A stretch of DNA of 25,378 bases. Source: JACKII01 sp963974445. GTDB taxonomy: Bacteria > Pseudomonadota > Alphaproteobacteria > Bin95. Shown here one piece after another: positions 7,451 to 15,016 of the stretch (positions are counted from its first letter, which is position 1; each line of letters begins with the position of its first letter). Location of the stretch: NCBI GenBank assembly GCA_963974445.1, contig CAXBDI010000050.1, forward strand, positions 1 through 25,378, given 5' to 3'. The translations under genes and the position numbers were made by a program. Below the pieces are notes generated by a model. The model ran no database searches and was not told where the DNA came from. It worked only from the letters and a program-made list of their open reading frames with translations.

Positions 7451-8761
7451 ATGACCGAAATCCAAGTCGGCCTGACCGGCCTTGGCGCGCTGTTGGCGCT
7501 GTTGTCGCTGCGCATTCCTGTCGGCGTGGCGCTAATCGGCGTCTCTTTCGTCGGCATCTGGGTGTTGGTCGGCCAGCGGGTCGCGCTCAGCATCCTGACA
7601 TCGACGCCCTATGCCTTCACGGCCCACTGGACCTTGAGTTCTGTGCCGATGTTCCTGTTGATGGGATATTTCTGCTTTCACGCCGGTCTGACCAAGAACC
7701 TGTTCGACGCGGCGCGCGTCTGGCTGGCGAAGCTGCCGGGCGGATTGGCCGTGGCCAGCATTTTCGGCGCCGCCGGGTTTGCCGCCGTGACGGGTTCCTC
7801 CGTCGCTTGCGCCGCCGCCATGGGTCGGATCGCCGTGCCGGAGATGATGCGCAACCGCTATGACGCATCGCTGGCGACCGGCACCGTGGCTGCGGCCGGC
7901 ACCATTGGCGCGCTGATCCCCCCGTCGATTCTGATGATCCTTTACGGCATCTTCGTGGAGGTGCCGATCAGTCAATTGTTCCTGGGAGGCGTGAGCGCGG
8001 GCATCCTGACCGCCGCTGGCTATGTTGCGGTGGTTACGATCCGCGTCAAACTCAATCCGGAATTGGCCCCACCCTATGAGGGGAGGGCGAGCTTCACGGA
8101 GCGAATGATTGCGCTGCGCGATACCTGGCCGTTGTTGCTGATCCTGCTGGGCGTGTTCGGCGGCCTGTTTAGCGGTGCCTTCACGGCCACTGAGGCGGGC
8201 GGCATTGGCGCGCTGCTGTCGTTCCTGGTGGCGGCATTGAAGCGCGTGCTGACCTGGGAGAGCATCAAAAACGCGGTGATCGAGACGCTGATCACAACGT
8301 CCGCATTGCTGATCATCGCGGTAGGCGCGGCCATGCTGACCCGTTTCCTGGCGCTCAGCGGCACCACCCAGTTTTTGTCGGAGGTGGTTCTGGGATTCGG
8401 TGCAGACCCTCTCGTGATCATGACCATGATCGCCCTGATGTACCTGGTCATCGGCATGTTTCTGGAGCCGATCGGTGCGATGCTACTGACCCTGCCGGTG
8501 ATCATGCCCATTCTGATCGGGCTCGACTACAGCCTGATCTGGTTTGGCGTCGTACTGACCAAGTTCCTGGAAATCGGCATGATCACCCCGCCGATTGGCA
8601 TCAACGTCTTCGTGATCAAGGGGGTGGTCGGCGACCTGGCGTCGACAACGACCATATTCAGGGGAATTATGTGGTTCCTGGTCGCGGATATCGTCGTGGT
8701 CGGCCTGTTGATGGGCTTCCCGGACATTATCCTCTACCTGCCCAACCTGATGAAGGATTAG
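7451..8761 (+). CDS. dctM: TRAP transporter large permease, DctM family
   Basis: This 436-residue inner-membrane transporter subunit performs sodium-coupled solute uptake. Its hydrophobic profile gives about 12 spans. Family blocks are present in order: SVPMFLLMGYFCFHAGL, FGAAGFAAVTGSSVACAAAMG, GTIGALIPPSILMILYG, the central ATEAGGIGALLSF, EPIGAMLLTLPVIMPIL and EIGMITPPIGINVFVIKG near the C-terminus. The length is typical. The ATG start follows the dctQ stop by 22 bases, so the genes are translated from one transcript. With dctP and dctQ this makes a complete TRAP system. A weak GC-rich palindrome follows the stop. Confidence 0.93.
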   Translation: MTEIQVGLTGLGALLALLSLRIPVGVALIGVSFVGIWVLVGQRVALSILTSTPYAFTAHWTLSSVPMFLLMGYFCFHAGLTKNLFDAARVWLAKLPGGLAVASIFGAAGFAAVTGSSVACAAAMGRIAVPEMMRNRYDASLATGTVAAAGTIGALIPPSILMILYGIFVEVPISQLFLGGVSAGILTAAGYVAVVTIRVKLNPELAPPYEGRASFTERMIALRDTWPLLLILLGVFGGLFSGAFTATEAGGIGALLSFLVAALKRVLTWESIKNAVIETLITTSALLIIAVGAAMLTRFLALSGTTQFLSEVVLGFGADPLVIMTMIALMYLVIGMFLEPIGAMLLTLPVIMPILIGLDYSLIWFGVVLTKFLEIGMITPPIGINVFVIKGVVGDLASTTTIFRGIMWFLVADIVVVGLLMGFPDIILYLPNLMKD

Positions 8762-8833
8762 CCGGCGGTCGAGAAACGCCGCCGCTGCCCCTTCAAGCAA
8801 AAATGGTGAGAAGAAAATGATGAGGTTTGGCCC

Positions 8834-9448
8834 ATGACCCCTTCCGTAGAATTCCACTTCGATTTCGGCAGCCCGAACGCCTACCTCTCGCATCTGATTA
8901 TCCCACAGATCGAGGCGCGCACTGGCGTCGCCTTCGCTTATGTCCCGGTGCTGCTGGGCGGTGTCTTCAAGGCCACCAACAACCGCTCGCCGATGGAGGC
9001 GTTCGCCGGCATCGAGAACAAGCAGGCTTTCATGCGCCTGGAGACCGAGCGTTTTCTGAAGCGGCACAACATCACTGACTACACGCGCAACCCGCACTTC
9101 CCGGTCAACACGCTTGCGATCATGCGCGGTGCGGTAGTGGCGGAGGACGAGGGCCGGTTGGCCGAGTACGTCGATGCCGTCTACCGCCACATGTGGTCCG
9201 AGCCAAAGAACATGGCCGACCCAGAGGTCGCCGCCGCGGCCCTCACCGCCAGCGGCTTCGACGGCCCGGCCCTGCTCGCCCGCACCCAGGAGCCGGCGAT
9301 CAAGGCGAAGCTGGTGGCGAACACCGAGGCCTCGGTCGCCCGCGGCTGCTTCGGCAGCCCGACCTTCTTCGTCGGCGACGAGATCTTTTTCGGCAAGGAC
9401 CAACTCCGCGACGTCGAAGACGCGATCATGGCGGCGAAGGAAGGCTAG
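8834..9448 (+). CDS. 2-hydroxychromene-2-carboxylate isomerase / DsbA-like family protein
   Basis: This 204-residue protein has the thioredoxin-like fold of the HCCA isomerase / kappa-class glutathione transferase family. FHFDFGSPNAYLS at the N-terminus carries Ser13 in the position that activates glutathione. ARGCFGSPTFFVGDEIFFGKDQL near the C-terminus is the conserved cis-Pro block. HCCA isomerase acts in naphthalene-type aromatic degradation, but most homologues are of unknown substrate, and no ring-cleavage genes lie nearby. The start is ATG 8834. A seven-codon reading frame (8817-8837) ends across this start codon. The gene is followed after 4 bases by the TIM-barrel gene, so the two are coupled. 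Confidence 0.85.
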   Translation: MTPSVEFHFDFGSPNAYLSHLIIPQIEARTGVAFAYVPVLLGGVFKATNNRSPMEAFAGIENKQAFMRLETERFLKRHNITDYTRNPHFPVNTLAIMRGAVVAEDEGRLAEYVDAVYRHMWSEPKNMADPEVAAAALTASGFDGPALLARTQEPAIKAKLVANTEASVARGCFGSPTFFVGDEIFFGKDQLRDVEDAIMAAKEG

Positions 9449-9452
9449 CCGC

Positions 9453-10349
9453 ATGACCGCCGAAACCTTCCGCGAGCGCATCGGCATCGACATCGGCCGC
9501 AAGCTGCCGGCGGAGGACGCCGTCGCCTGGGCCGCCGCCAACGGTGTTCGCTATTTCGACATCCAGTGCGACCTGGCCCCGAACGCCCTGGAACGCTTCG
9601 ACGCCGCCACCTGCGCCGCGATCCGCGAAGCGTGCGGCGAGCAAGGCCTGCACCTGGGCCTGCACACCCTCAGCGCCGTGAACGTAGCGGAGGTGGCGCC
9701 CTTCCTGCGCGACGCCGCCGACCAGTATCTGCGCGCCTATATCGACCTCGCCAAGGCCATGGCGGCGGAGTGGGTCGTCGTGCACGGCGGCTATCACTTC
9801 ACCGCCGACTATGGCCTGCGCAAGGCCGCCAGCATCGACCGCCTGCAGCGTGCAGTCGCCTACGCCGAGGAGCAGGGCGTGCAACTGCTGCTGGAAAACC
9901 TGAACGGCGAGCCGGAGCGGGCGGAGGTGCACTACATGCCCGACACGCTCGCCGATACGCTGGACTGGTTCGCGGCCATCCCGTCCGACCACCTGAAATG
10001 GGCCTTCACCATCAACCACGCCCACTATGACGCCCACGGCATCGCCGGCTGGATCGACGGCATGGACATGCGCCGCTGCGAGGAGGTGCGGGTCGCCGAC
10101 AACAACGGCGAATACGAACTGCACATGCACCCCGGCGCCGGCACGGTAGACTTCCCCGACACCTTCCGCCGCATCGAGACCGCCGGCTTCACCGGCCACT
10201 ACATGTGCGGCTGGGGCGCGCTGGAGCAGATGCTGGAAGGGCGGGAGATATTGGTACAGCACGCCGCCACCGCCGCAAACCTCTCACCCCGAATAGGCCC
10301 GGTACGCACCCAATCCTTCGATACGCGCCTCCGGCGCTACTCAGGATGA
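9453..10349 (+). CDS. Sugar phosphate isomerase/epimerase-like TIM-barrel protein
   Basis: The protein has 298 residues and belongs to the xylose isomerase-like (AP endonuclease family 2) barrel group. Candidate metal-binding and catalytic residues lie in VVVHGGYHF (His), LLLENLNGE (Glu), INHAHYDAHG (His) and VADNNGEYELHMHPGAGTVDF, matching the strand ends where the family binds a divalent metal. The reaction is not known. ATG 9453 lies 4 bases after the upstream stop, indicating translational coupling. Roughly the last 12 codons and the TGA stop are supplied by a dispersed palindromic repeat, so the native C-terminus probably ended earlier; the barrel itself is complete before that point. 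Confidence 0.82.
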   Translation: MTAETFRERIGIDIGRKLPAEDAVAWAAANGVRYFDIQCDLAPNALERFDAATCAAIREACGEQGLHLGLHTLSAVNVAEVAPFLRDAADQYLRAYIDLAKAMAAEWVVVHGGYHFTADYGLRKAASIDRLQRAVAYAEEQGVQLLLENLNGEPERAEVHYMPDTLADTLDWFAAIPSDHLKWAFTINHAHYDAHGIAGWIDGMDMRRCEEVRVADNNGEYELHMHPGAGTVDFPDTFRRIETAGFTGHYMCGWGALEQMLEGREILVQHAATAANLSPRIGPVRTQSFDTRLRRYSG

Positions 10350-10442
10350 AACCGGTTTGGAGGGTAAGACTCAAGCCTCATCCCCCTTTCCATCTCGCCT
10401 CCATCTCACCCTGAGTAGCCGCGGCACGCGGCGTATCGAAGG
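10315..10442. repeat. Inverted pair of dispersed palindromic repeats (CCCTGAGTAGC family)
   Basis: The left arm (10315-10349) reads CCTTCGATACGC at its start and CTACTCAGGATGA at its end. The right arm (10406-10442) is its imperfect reverse complement, starting TCACCCTGAGTAGC and ending GTATCGAAGG. Each arm also contains its own small hairpin: GCGCC/GGCGC at 10325-10337 and GCCGCG/CGCGGC at 10418-10432. This is the layout of the small mobile-like palindromes scattered between genes in many alphaproteobacterial genomes. The left arm overlaps the end of the TIM-barrel gene. Bases 10443-10630 hold no gene that I can support, only the leader of the next gene. Confidence 0.7.
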
Positions 10443-10630
10443 GGTGGCGGCCAAATCAAATCCGTCCGTCGATGTGCGACTCCTTGCGCATCGGCGAGCA
10501 GTCTCGACCGCTCAATCTTCAACCATTTCCCCTTCCACACCTCGCGAAATCCGGTTGACGACGGGTGGCGTTGCAGCCCACCCTTTATGCGCCTTGTCCA
10601 AGCCGAAAAGACCACAAGGGAGATACGCCA

Positions 10631-11596
10631 ATGCCAACCATCAAACACCTCGCTCTCGCCGCTGCAGCCGTGGCGCTGGCCGCCACCGGCGCGGTCGCGG
10701 CCGATCACGACTATCCTTCCAAGACCATCGAGGTCATCACCCACGCCGGCGCCGGCGGCGGTACCGACGTCAACAGCCGCATGATGATGCTGCGCGCCCG
10801 GCGCGAGTTGGGCACCGACATGGTCGTCGTCAACAAGCGCGGCGGCAACGGCGCGCTCGCCATGAGCTATTTCCAGGAGCGCCCGGCCGACGGCTACACC
10901 ATCATGACCTTCACCAACGGCCACGCCCTGACCATGGCGCTGGGCAAGACGGATCTGAAGCTGGAGGATATGCGCCCCATCGCCCGTGGCACGAACGATC
11001 CGCAGGTGTTGATGGTCAACTGCAAGACCAGCCCCTACAAGAATTCCGACGAGTTTCTGGCGGGCGTGCGCGAGACCAAGTTGAAGTTCGGCACCACGAA
11101 TATCGGCGGTCTCGACCACATCACTGCTTACGTCTTCGCCAAGAAGGCCGGCGCCATACAGCCTGACATCATACCGTTCAAGGGCGGCGGCGAGTTAGCG
11201 ACCCAGTTGGTGGCCGGCTCGGTCGATGTCGGCGTCCTGAACCTGTCGGAAGCTTCGGCGCAGATCGAGGCGGGCGATATCTGCCCGATGGTCGTGCTCG
11301 ACACCGAGCGCATGGCCCCGATCCCGGACGTCAAGACCGCGCAGGAGATGGGCGTCGACGTGGTCTTCGCCACCGTCCGCGGCTTCGTCACCCACGCCGC
11401 GGTCGATGATGACAAGGCGAAAATCCTGGAGGAAAAGCTGGTGAAGGCGATGGACCACTCGATCTATCAGGCCTACCTGACCACCTCCGGCCTGGACAAA
11501 TCGTCGGTGCTGGGCGCCGAGGCTTGGGGCAAGCAGATGAAGCAGCTCATCGATGACCTCGTCCCCGCCGCCAAGGAAATGGGCCTGGTGAAATAG
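10631..11596 (+). CDS. Tripartite tricarboxylate transporter (TctC/Bug) family solute-binding protein
   Basis: This 321-residue periplasmic binding protein has a signal peptide at residues 1-23 (AAAVALAATGAVA, then AD). YPSKTIEVITHAGAGGGTDVNSR is the signature ligand loop of the family, and KRGGNGALAMSYFQERPADGYTIM and GTTNIGGLDH are further family blocks. Such proteins usually bind carboxylates and work with TctA and TctB, but neither permease is in the window. It may deliver to a permease elsewhere or act as a sensor, as orphan members of this large family are thought to do. The start is ATG 10631, with AAGGGAGA at 10616-10623. A strong terminator hairpin follows 24 bases after the stop, so the gene is monocistronic. 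Confidence 0.88.
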   Translation: MPTIKHLALAAAAVALAATGAVAADHDYPSKTIEVITHAGAGGGTDVNSRMMMLRARRELGTDMVVVNKRGGNGALAMSYFQERPADGYTIMTFTNGHALTMALGKTDLKLEDMRPIARGTNDPQVLMVNCKTSPYKNSDEFLAGVRETKLKFGTTNIGGLDHITAYVFAKKAGAIQPDIIPFKGGGELATQLVAGSVDVGVLNLSEASAQIEAGDICPMVVLDTERMAPIPDVKTAQEMGVDVVFATVRGFVTHAAVDDDKAKILEEKLVKAMDHSIYQAYLTTSGLDKSSVLGAEAWGKQMKQLIDDLVPAAKEMGLVK

Positions 11597-11620
11597 GGTC
11601 TGGTCGCTTCCAACGCCGTC

Positions 11621-11649
11621 ATTATGAGCCGCCTACGGCGGCTCATAAT
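11621..11649 (+). terminator. Intrinsic-type terminator hairpin after the TctC-family gene
   Basis: ATTATGAGCCGCC (11621-11633) and GGCGGCTCATAAT (11637-11649) form a perfect 13-bp stem with a 3-nt loop. It is followed by TGTCTGTT, a weak U-rich tail. The symmetric A/T base of the stem could allow action in both directions. Confidence 0.75.
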
Positions 11650-11742
11650 TGTCTGTTCGGTCGGTGGTATAGTTGGGGGGCGTCGCTGCGATATCGCCAA
11701 GGACAGCGCATCCCGGCCCGGCGACGGCCCCGGCCCGGCGAC

Positions 11743-11903
11743 GGCGGCCGTCGCACGCGACTATGCGCAACATTAAGCAGAACCTGTTCTTCGGCGTTCT
11801 GATCTCGCCAATTTTCGCGGCCGCGGCGATGAGTCTTTCGTCCGTTTCCGTAGTCGGCAATGCCCTGCGAGCCGGCGGCGGTGCGAACCGAGGTGCTCGA
11901 TAA
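11743..11903 (+). pseudogene. Remnant of the C-terminus of a copper-translocating P-type ATPase
   Basis: Within a short open frame ending at TAA 11901-11903 lies HATMRNIKQNLFF followed directly by GVLISPIFAAAAMSLSSVSV and then VGNALR. In CopA-type copper ATPases these blocks flank the last pair of membrane segments: the first comes right after the soluble P-domain, the second is the last membrane segment with its conserved MSLSS and SV.GNALR. Here the intervening 20-odd residues (normally a FVYNALGVPIAAG-like segment) are missing, and nothing upstream in any frame resembles the rest of the roughly 800-residue pump. It is therefore a decayed fragment. The sequence before it (11690-11745) is low-complexity GC repeat. 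Confidence 0.7.
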
Positions 11904-12078
11904 ACGCGCGGTAGGGCGCTTCGTTCGCGTGGCTGTCTTTGCTCATTCTGGTTCCTGACACGTCCATCGACCGTATGGTTCAAAGCTTGGGGCCAAAGAC
12001 ATTGCCATTCTTGTGCAAAACCCGACGTGGCTTTTGACACCGGAGGCGCGCAAAAAGATACCGGGCGTGAAAGCTCCC
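11904..12078. other. Intergenic stretch with no gene I can support
   Basis: Between the ATPase remnant and the converging SDR gene there are short open frames on both strands (for example GTG 12013 on plus, and one beginning MSKDSHANEAPYRAFIEHLG on minus that runs antisense through the remnant). None has a recognisable domain or a good ribosome-binding site. This is probably debris from the same decayed copper locus. Confidence 0.4.
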
Positions 12079-12849
12079 CTAAATAAATACCGAAAACCCC
12101 CCATCCACCGGAATAGCCGTCCCCGTCACAAAGTCCGACCCCGCGCTCGCCAGGAACACCGCGATGCCGGCATGATCCTCAGGCTTGCCCCATCGCCCCG
12201 CTGGAGTCCGGTCGAGCACGCGCTGATGCAGGCCATCGACCTGCTCGCGGGCCTTGATGGTTAGCTCCGTGTCGATCCAGCCGGGCAGGACGGTGTTGAC
12301 CTGGATGTTGTCCTTCGCCCAGGAACTCGCCAGTGACTTGCCCAGTTGCACGATGCCGCCCTTGCTCGACGCATAGGGGGCCGAGAACGACGCGCCAAAG
12401 ATCGACATCATCGAGCCGATCATCACGATCTTGCCGCCGCCCTGCGCCCGCATCAGCGGATAGACCGCCTGTGAGCACGTAAACGCGCTGGTCAGGTTGG
12501 TGGTCAACACCGTGTGCCATTCGGAGAGGTCGTAATCCTGCGGCTGCTTGCGGATGGAGGTGCCGGCGTTGTTGACCAGGCAATCGACCCGCCCAAAGCG
12601 CTGCTCGGCCGCCGCCACCATGGCCTGACAGGAGGCCTGGTCGGTCACGTCCACCTCGACCGCAGCGGCGTCTGCGCCCAAGCCCTGCAATTCGGCGACG
12701 GCCGCCGCGTTCTTCTCAGCGTTGCGGCCTGCGACCATGATCGCGGCTCCCGCCTCGGCCATGCCCCGCGCCATGCCAAGACCGATGCCGCCATTGCCGC
12801 CGGTCACCAGCGCGACACGGCCGGTCAAATCGAACAGGTGGGTGGTCAT
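12079..12849 (-). CDS. SDR family NAD(P)-dependent oxidoreductase
   Basis: This 256-residue classical short-chain dehydrogenase has the cofactor motif TGGNGGIG (residues 16-23), the structural NNAG (93-96), catalytic Ser146, and Tyr159 with Lys163 in YASSK. The C-terminal block GKPEDHAGIAVFLASAGSDFVTGTAIPVDGG is normal for the family. The fold and length resemble gluconate 5-dehydrogenase or 2-deoxygluconate dehydrogenase, but 3-oxoacyl reductases look similar, so the substrate is open. The start is ATG at 12849, with AAAGGA on the minus strand 8 bases ahead. It lies downstream of the PAP2 phosphatase gene on the same strand, separated by 90 bases. Confidence 0.9.
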   Translation of the reverse strand: MTTHLFDLTGRVALVTGGNGGIGLGMARGMAEAGAAIMVAGRNAEKNAAAVAELQGLGADAAAVEVDVTDQASCQAMVAAAEQRFGRVDCLVNNAGTSIRKQPQDYDLSEWHTVLTTNLTSAFTCSQAVYPLMRAQGGGKIVMIGSMMSIFGASFSAPYASSKGGIVQLGKSLASSWAKDNIQVNTVLPGWIDTELTIKAREQVDGLHQRVLDRTPAGRWGKPEDHAGIAVFLASAGSDFVTGTAIPVDGGFSVFI

Positions 12850-12939
12850 TATTAATGTCCTTTGGTGTCCGTCGGATAGGGCGATGCCTCGGCCAATCAG
12901 AGCACAGCCGCCGGCCTTTCGCCATACCGGAAGCAGCCC

Positions 12940-13632
12940 TCAGCCACCGGTCGGCCGGTCTATCCTCAAAGCGACGATCCAGAACAGCAGCGTCCAGATC
13001 GCCCCGGCGGTCCAACCGGCGAGCACGTCCGTCGGCCAGTGCACGCCCAGATAAACGCGGCTGACGCCAACCAGCAGGGTGACCGTCATGCCAACGCCCA
13101 GCACGAACCAACGGCCGCGCCGCCGCGGCTCTGCCCGGGCGAGCAGCGCGCTGATCGTCAGATAGGTCAGGGCCGATAGCATCGCGTGCGCACTTGGAAA
13201 GCTGAGCGACGTCTCGACGGCCAGATGCGGCACCAAATCCGGGCGGGCGCGGTTAAACCCGAACTTCATCGCCTGTTCGACGATCGCCCCGGTGGTGACC
13301 GCAGTCGCAACCAGGATCCCCAGCGCCATCCGGCCTTTCACCGCCAAATAGAGCGATGCGATGACAGTTATCAGCGTGATGATGGCGGTGCTGCCCAGGC
13401 TGGTGATGTCCTGAAACACCCGCTTCAGCCACAACGACCCTATTGGATTTGACGGGTCCGCCGCGCTCCGAACCATGGTCAAAACCGCGCGGTCGAACCC
13501 CTCTGTGCGGCCGCCTTGTACCGCATACGCCAGAGCGAGGAACGCGAGAACCAGCACGCAGAGCAATCCGACCGGCCTCAAGACCCGCGGCTCAGCCGGT
13601 AGCCACCGGAGCCAGCTTCTGCACGACGCCAT
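12940..13632 (-). CDS. PAP2-family membrane phosphatase
   Basis: This 230-residue membrane protein has about six hydrophobic spans. The three phosphatase signatures are intact: KFGFNRARP (Lys123 to Pro131), FPSAHAM with His149, and SRVYLGVHWPTD (Arg192, His198, Asp202). Members dephosphorylate lipid phosphates such as phosphatidic acid, phosphatidylglycerol phosphate or undecaprenyl pyrophosphate at the outer face of the inner membrane; which one is not decided here. ATG at 13632 has TGAGGA and GGAGAG just upstream. Upstream DNA is notably AT-rich and holds a perfect TATAAT on the minus strand (13720-13715) about 83 bases before the start, with only a poor -35. Confidence 0.9.
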   Translation of the reverse strand: MASCRSWLRWLPAEPRVLRPVGLLCVLVLAFLALAYAVQGGRTEGFDRAVLTMVRSAADPSNPIGSLWLKRVFQDITSLGSTAIITLITVIASLYLAVKGRMALGILVATAVTTGAIVEQAMKFGFNRARPDLVPHLAVETSLSFPSAHAMLSALTYLTISALLARAEPRRRGRWFVLGVGMTVTLLVGVSRVYLGVHWPTDVLAGWTAGAIWTLLFWIVALRIDRPTGG

Positions 13633-13780
13633 TCCTCAGACTCTCCGCTCTTTCAGATCCATTTTTCCCGTTATTGTGGTCTAATATCCATACTAACATC
13701 ACACCCTCCGCATAATTATAGAATTTGTGGCAAATATTTCCTGTCATTCACTTCAGTAATAGCGCCTTTCACAAACTTAA

Positions 13781-14953
13781 TTACTCACTTAGCAGCCGCC
13801 CTAACTCTTCTGCACTGTAGCCAACTTCGGCCAGCACGTCCGCACTATCCACCCCCAACTCTCGCGCGCCGAAGCGGTGCTCGGGTGTAGTGCCTTCAAA
13901 ACGGGCGGCGGGGCGGGCTTGGCGGAGGCGGCCGGCGGTTTCGTGATTGTATTCCTGGACGATGCCGTTTGCCACCACCTGCGGGTGGTGGATCATCTCG
14001 CTGCGGTGCAATACCGGCGCGCAGGGCACGCCCGCTTCGTCCAGGATCGCCATCCACTCGTCGGTGCTCTTGGCGATCATCGCCGATTGGATCAGCTCCA
14101 GCCGCGCATCGATGTTGAGGTCGCGCAGGGCCGTCGTTGCAAAGCGCGGGTCGTCGATCCATTTCGCATTGCCGGAGGCGCGGCAGAAGGCCTGCCATTG
14201 CGGGTTCGTCATGGTGGACACGGCCATATAGCCATCCGTCGTCTCGTAAATCAGGTCCAGGAAGCTGGCGGCGCGCTGCAGCGAGATATCCTTGCCGACA
14301 TAGGTCTGCGAGCCCATGTCCGACGACCACAGGAACGAGATCACCGCGTCCAGCATGGAAAGGCGCACGTGCTGGCCTTCTCCGGTGCGCGAGCGGGCGA
14401 GGAGGGCCGCCGTGATCGCCTGGCTGGCTGTCAACGCCGTGACCTTGTCCGGCACAATGGTGCGGATCAGGCGCGGCCGGCGCTCGTCGGAGCCGCCTTG
14501 CACGGAACAAAGCCCTGATAACGCTTGAATAATGGGATCATACACCGGCTTGTGCGACCAGGGGCCGACCTCTCCGAAGCCGGAAATGGAGACATAGATC
14601 AGATCCGGTTTCACTGCCTTCATGTCGTCGTAGCCGATGCCCAGCCGCTCCACCACGCCGGGCCGGAAGTTCTGCACCATGGCGTCACATGTGGCCGCAA
14701 TCCGTTTGAGGGCATCGACATGGTCTGCGCGCTTCAGGTCGAGCATCACCGAGCGCTTGTTGCGATTGTTATTCAGAAAACTCGCCGAAAGCCCGCCCTG
14801 CTGATTGCCGGCAGAGCGGGTGAAATCGCCGGTCCCGGGCGGCTCGACCTTGATGACGTCGGCGCCCTGATCGGCCAGAATCATCGTGGCGAACGGGCCG
14901 GAGATCACGGCGGAAAGATCGAGAATACGAAAGCCGTCGAGCGGGCCGGGCAT
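13781..14953 (-). CDS. CaiB/BaiF family III CoA-transferase
   Basis: The 390-residue single-unit family III CoA-transferase has the expected order: LDGFRILDLSAVISGPFATM, DQGADVIKVEPPGTGDFTR, LDLK, QNFRPGVVERLGIGYDD, SISGFGEVGPW, and YDPIIQALSG with Asp139 as the likely acyl-accepting aspartate. GEGQHVRLSMLDAVISFLW and the C-terminal small-domain blocks are present, so the enzyme looks complete. The start is ATG at 14953, where the family N-terminus begins; AAGG on the minus strand lies 8 bases ahead, inside one arm of an 11-bp inverted repeat. The family usually works on carnitine, formate/oxalate, bile or aromatic acid CoA esters; the substrate here is unknown. Confidence 0.92.
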   Translation of the reverse strand: MPGPLDGFRILDLSAVISGPFATMILADQGADVIKVEPPGTGDFTRSAGNQQGGLSASFLNNNRNKRSVMLDLKRADHVDALKRIAATCDAMVQNFRPGVVERLGIGYDDMKAVKPDLIYVSISGFGEVGPWSHKPVYDPIIQALSGLCSVQGGSDERRPRLIRTIVPDKVTALTASQAITAALLARSRTGEGQHVRLSMLDAVISFLWSSDMGSQTYVGKDISLQRAASFLDLIYETTDGYMAVSTMTNPQWQAFCRASGNAKWIDDPRFATTALRDLNIDARLELIQSAMIAKSTDEWMAILDEAGVPCAPVLHRSEMIHHPQVVANGIVQEYNHETAGRLRQARPAARFEGTTPEHRFGARELGVDSADVLAEVGYSAEELGRLLSE

Positions 14954-14959
14954 GAGCGA

Positions 14960-14998
14960 TACCTTGAGGGTTGGAAGGCTGGCGTTGCCCTCAAGGTA
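14960..14998 (-). promoter_or_regulatory. Inverted repeat overlapping the Shine-Dalgarno of the CoA-transferase gene
   Basis: TACCTTGAGGG (14960-14970) and CCCTCAAGGTA (14988-14998) are perfect 11-bp arms with a 17-nt spacer. On the minus-strand transcript the second arm contains CAAGG, the only ribosome-binding site for the ATG at 14953. The repeat could act as an RNA hairpin that hides the site, or as an operator for a dimeric repressor. Confidence 0.6.
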
Positions 14999-15016
14999 GC
15001 CGCCAGACTCTCGCAA

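Noticed and set aside
8764..8783. GGCGG/CCGCC pairing after dctM as terminator
   Set aside because: There are only five pairs with a 10-base loop and no U-run; too weak to call.
10555..10590. TTGACG as a -35 box for the TctC-family gene
   Set aside because: The sequence at the proper -10 distance is GC-rich (CCACCC); the nearest TTTATG is too far.
11773..11967. Minus-strand frame starting MDVSGTRMSKDSHANEAPYR
   Set aside because: After a plausible start it becomes Arg-rich and antisense to the copper ATPase remnant; no supporting motif.
12013..12264. Plus-strand frame beginning VQNPTWLLTPEARKK
   Set aside because: The first residues look protein-like, but the frame then runs antisense through the SDR gene with Arg/Pro-rich nonsense; no family recognised and no clear ribosome-binding site.
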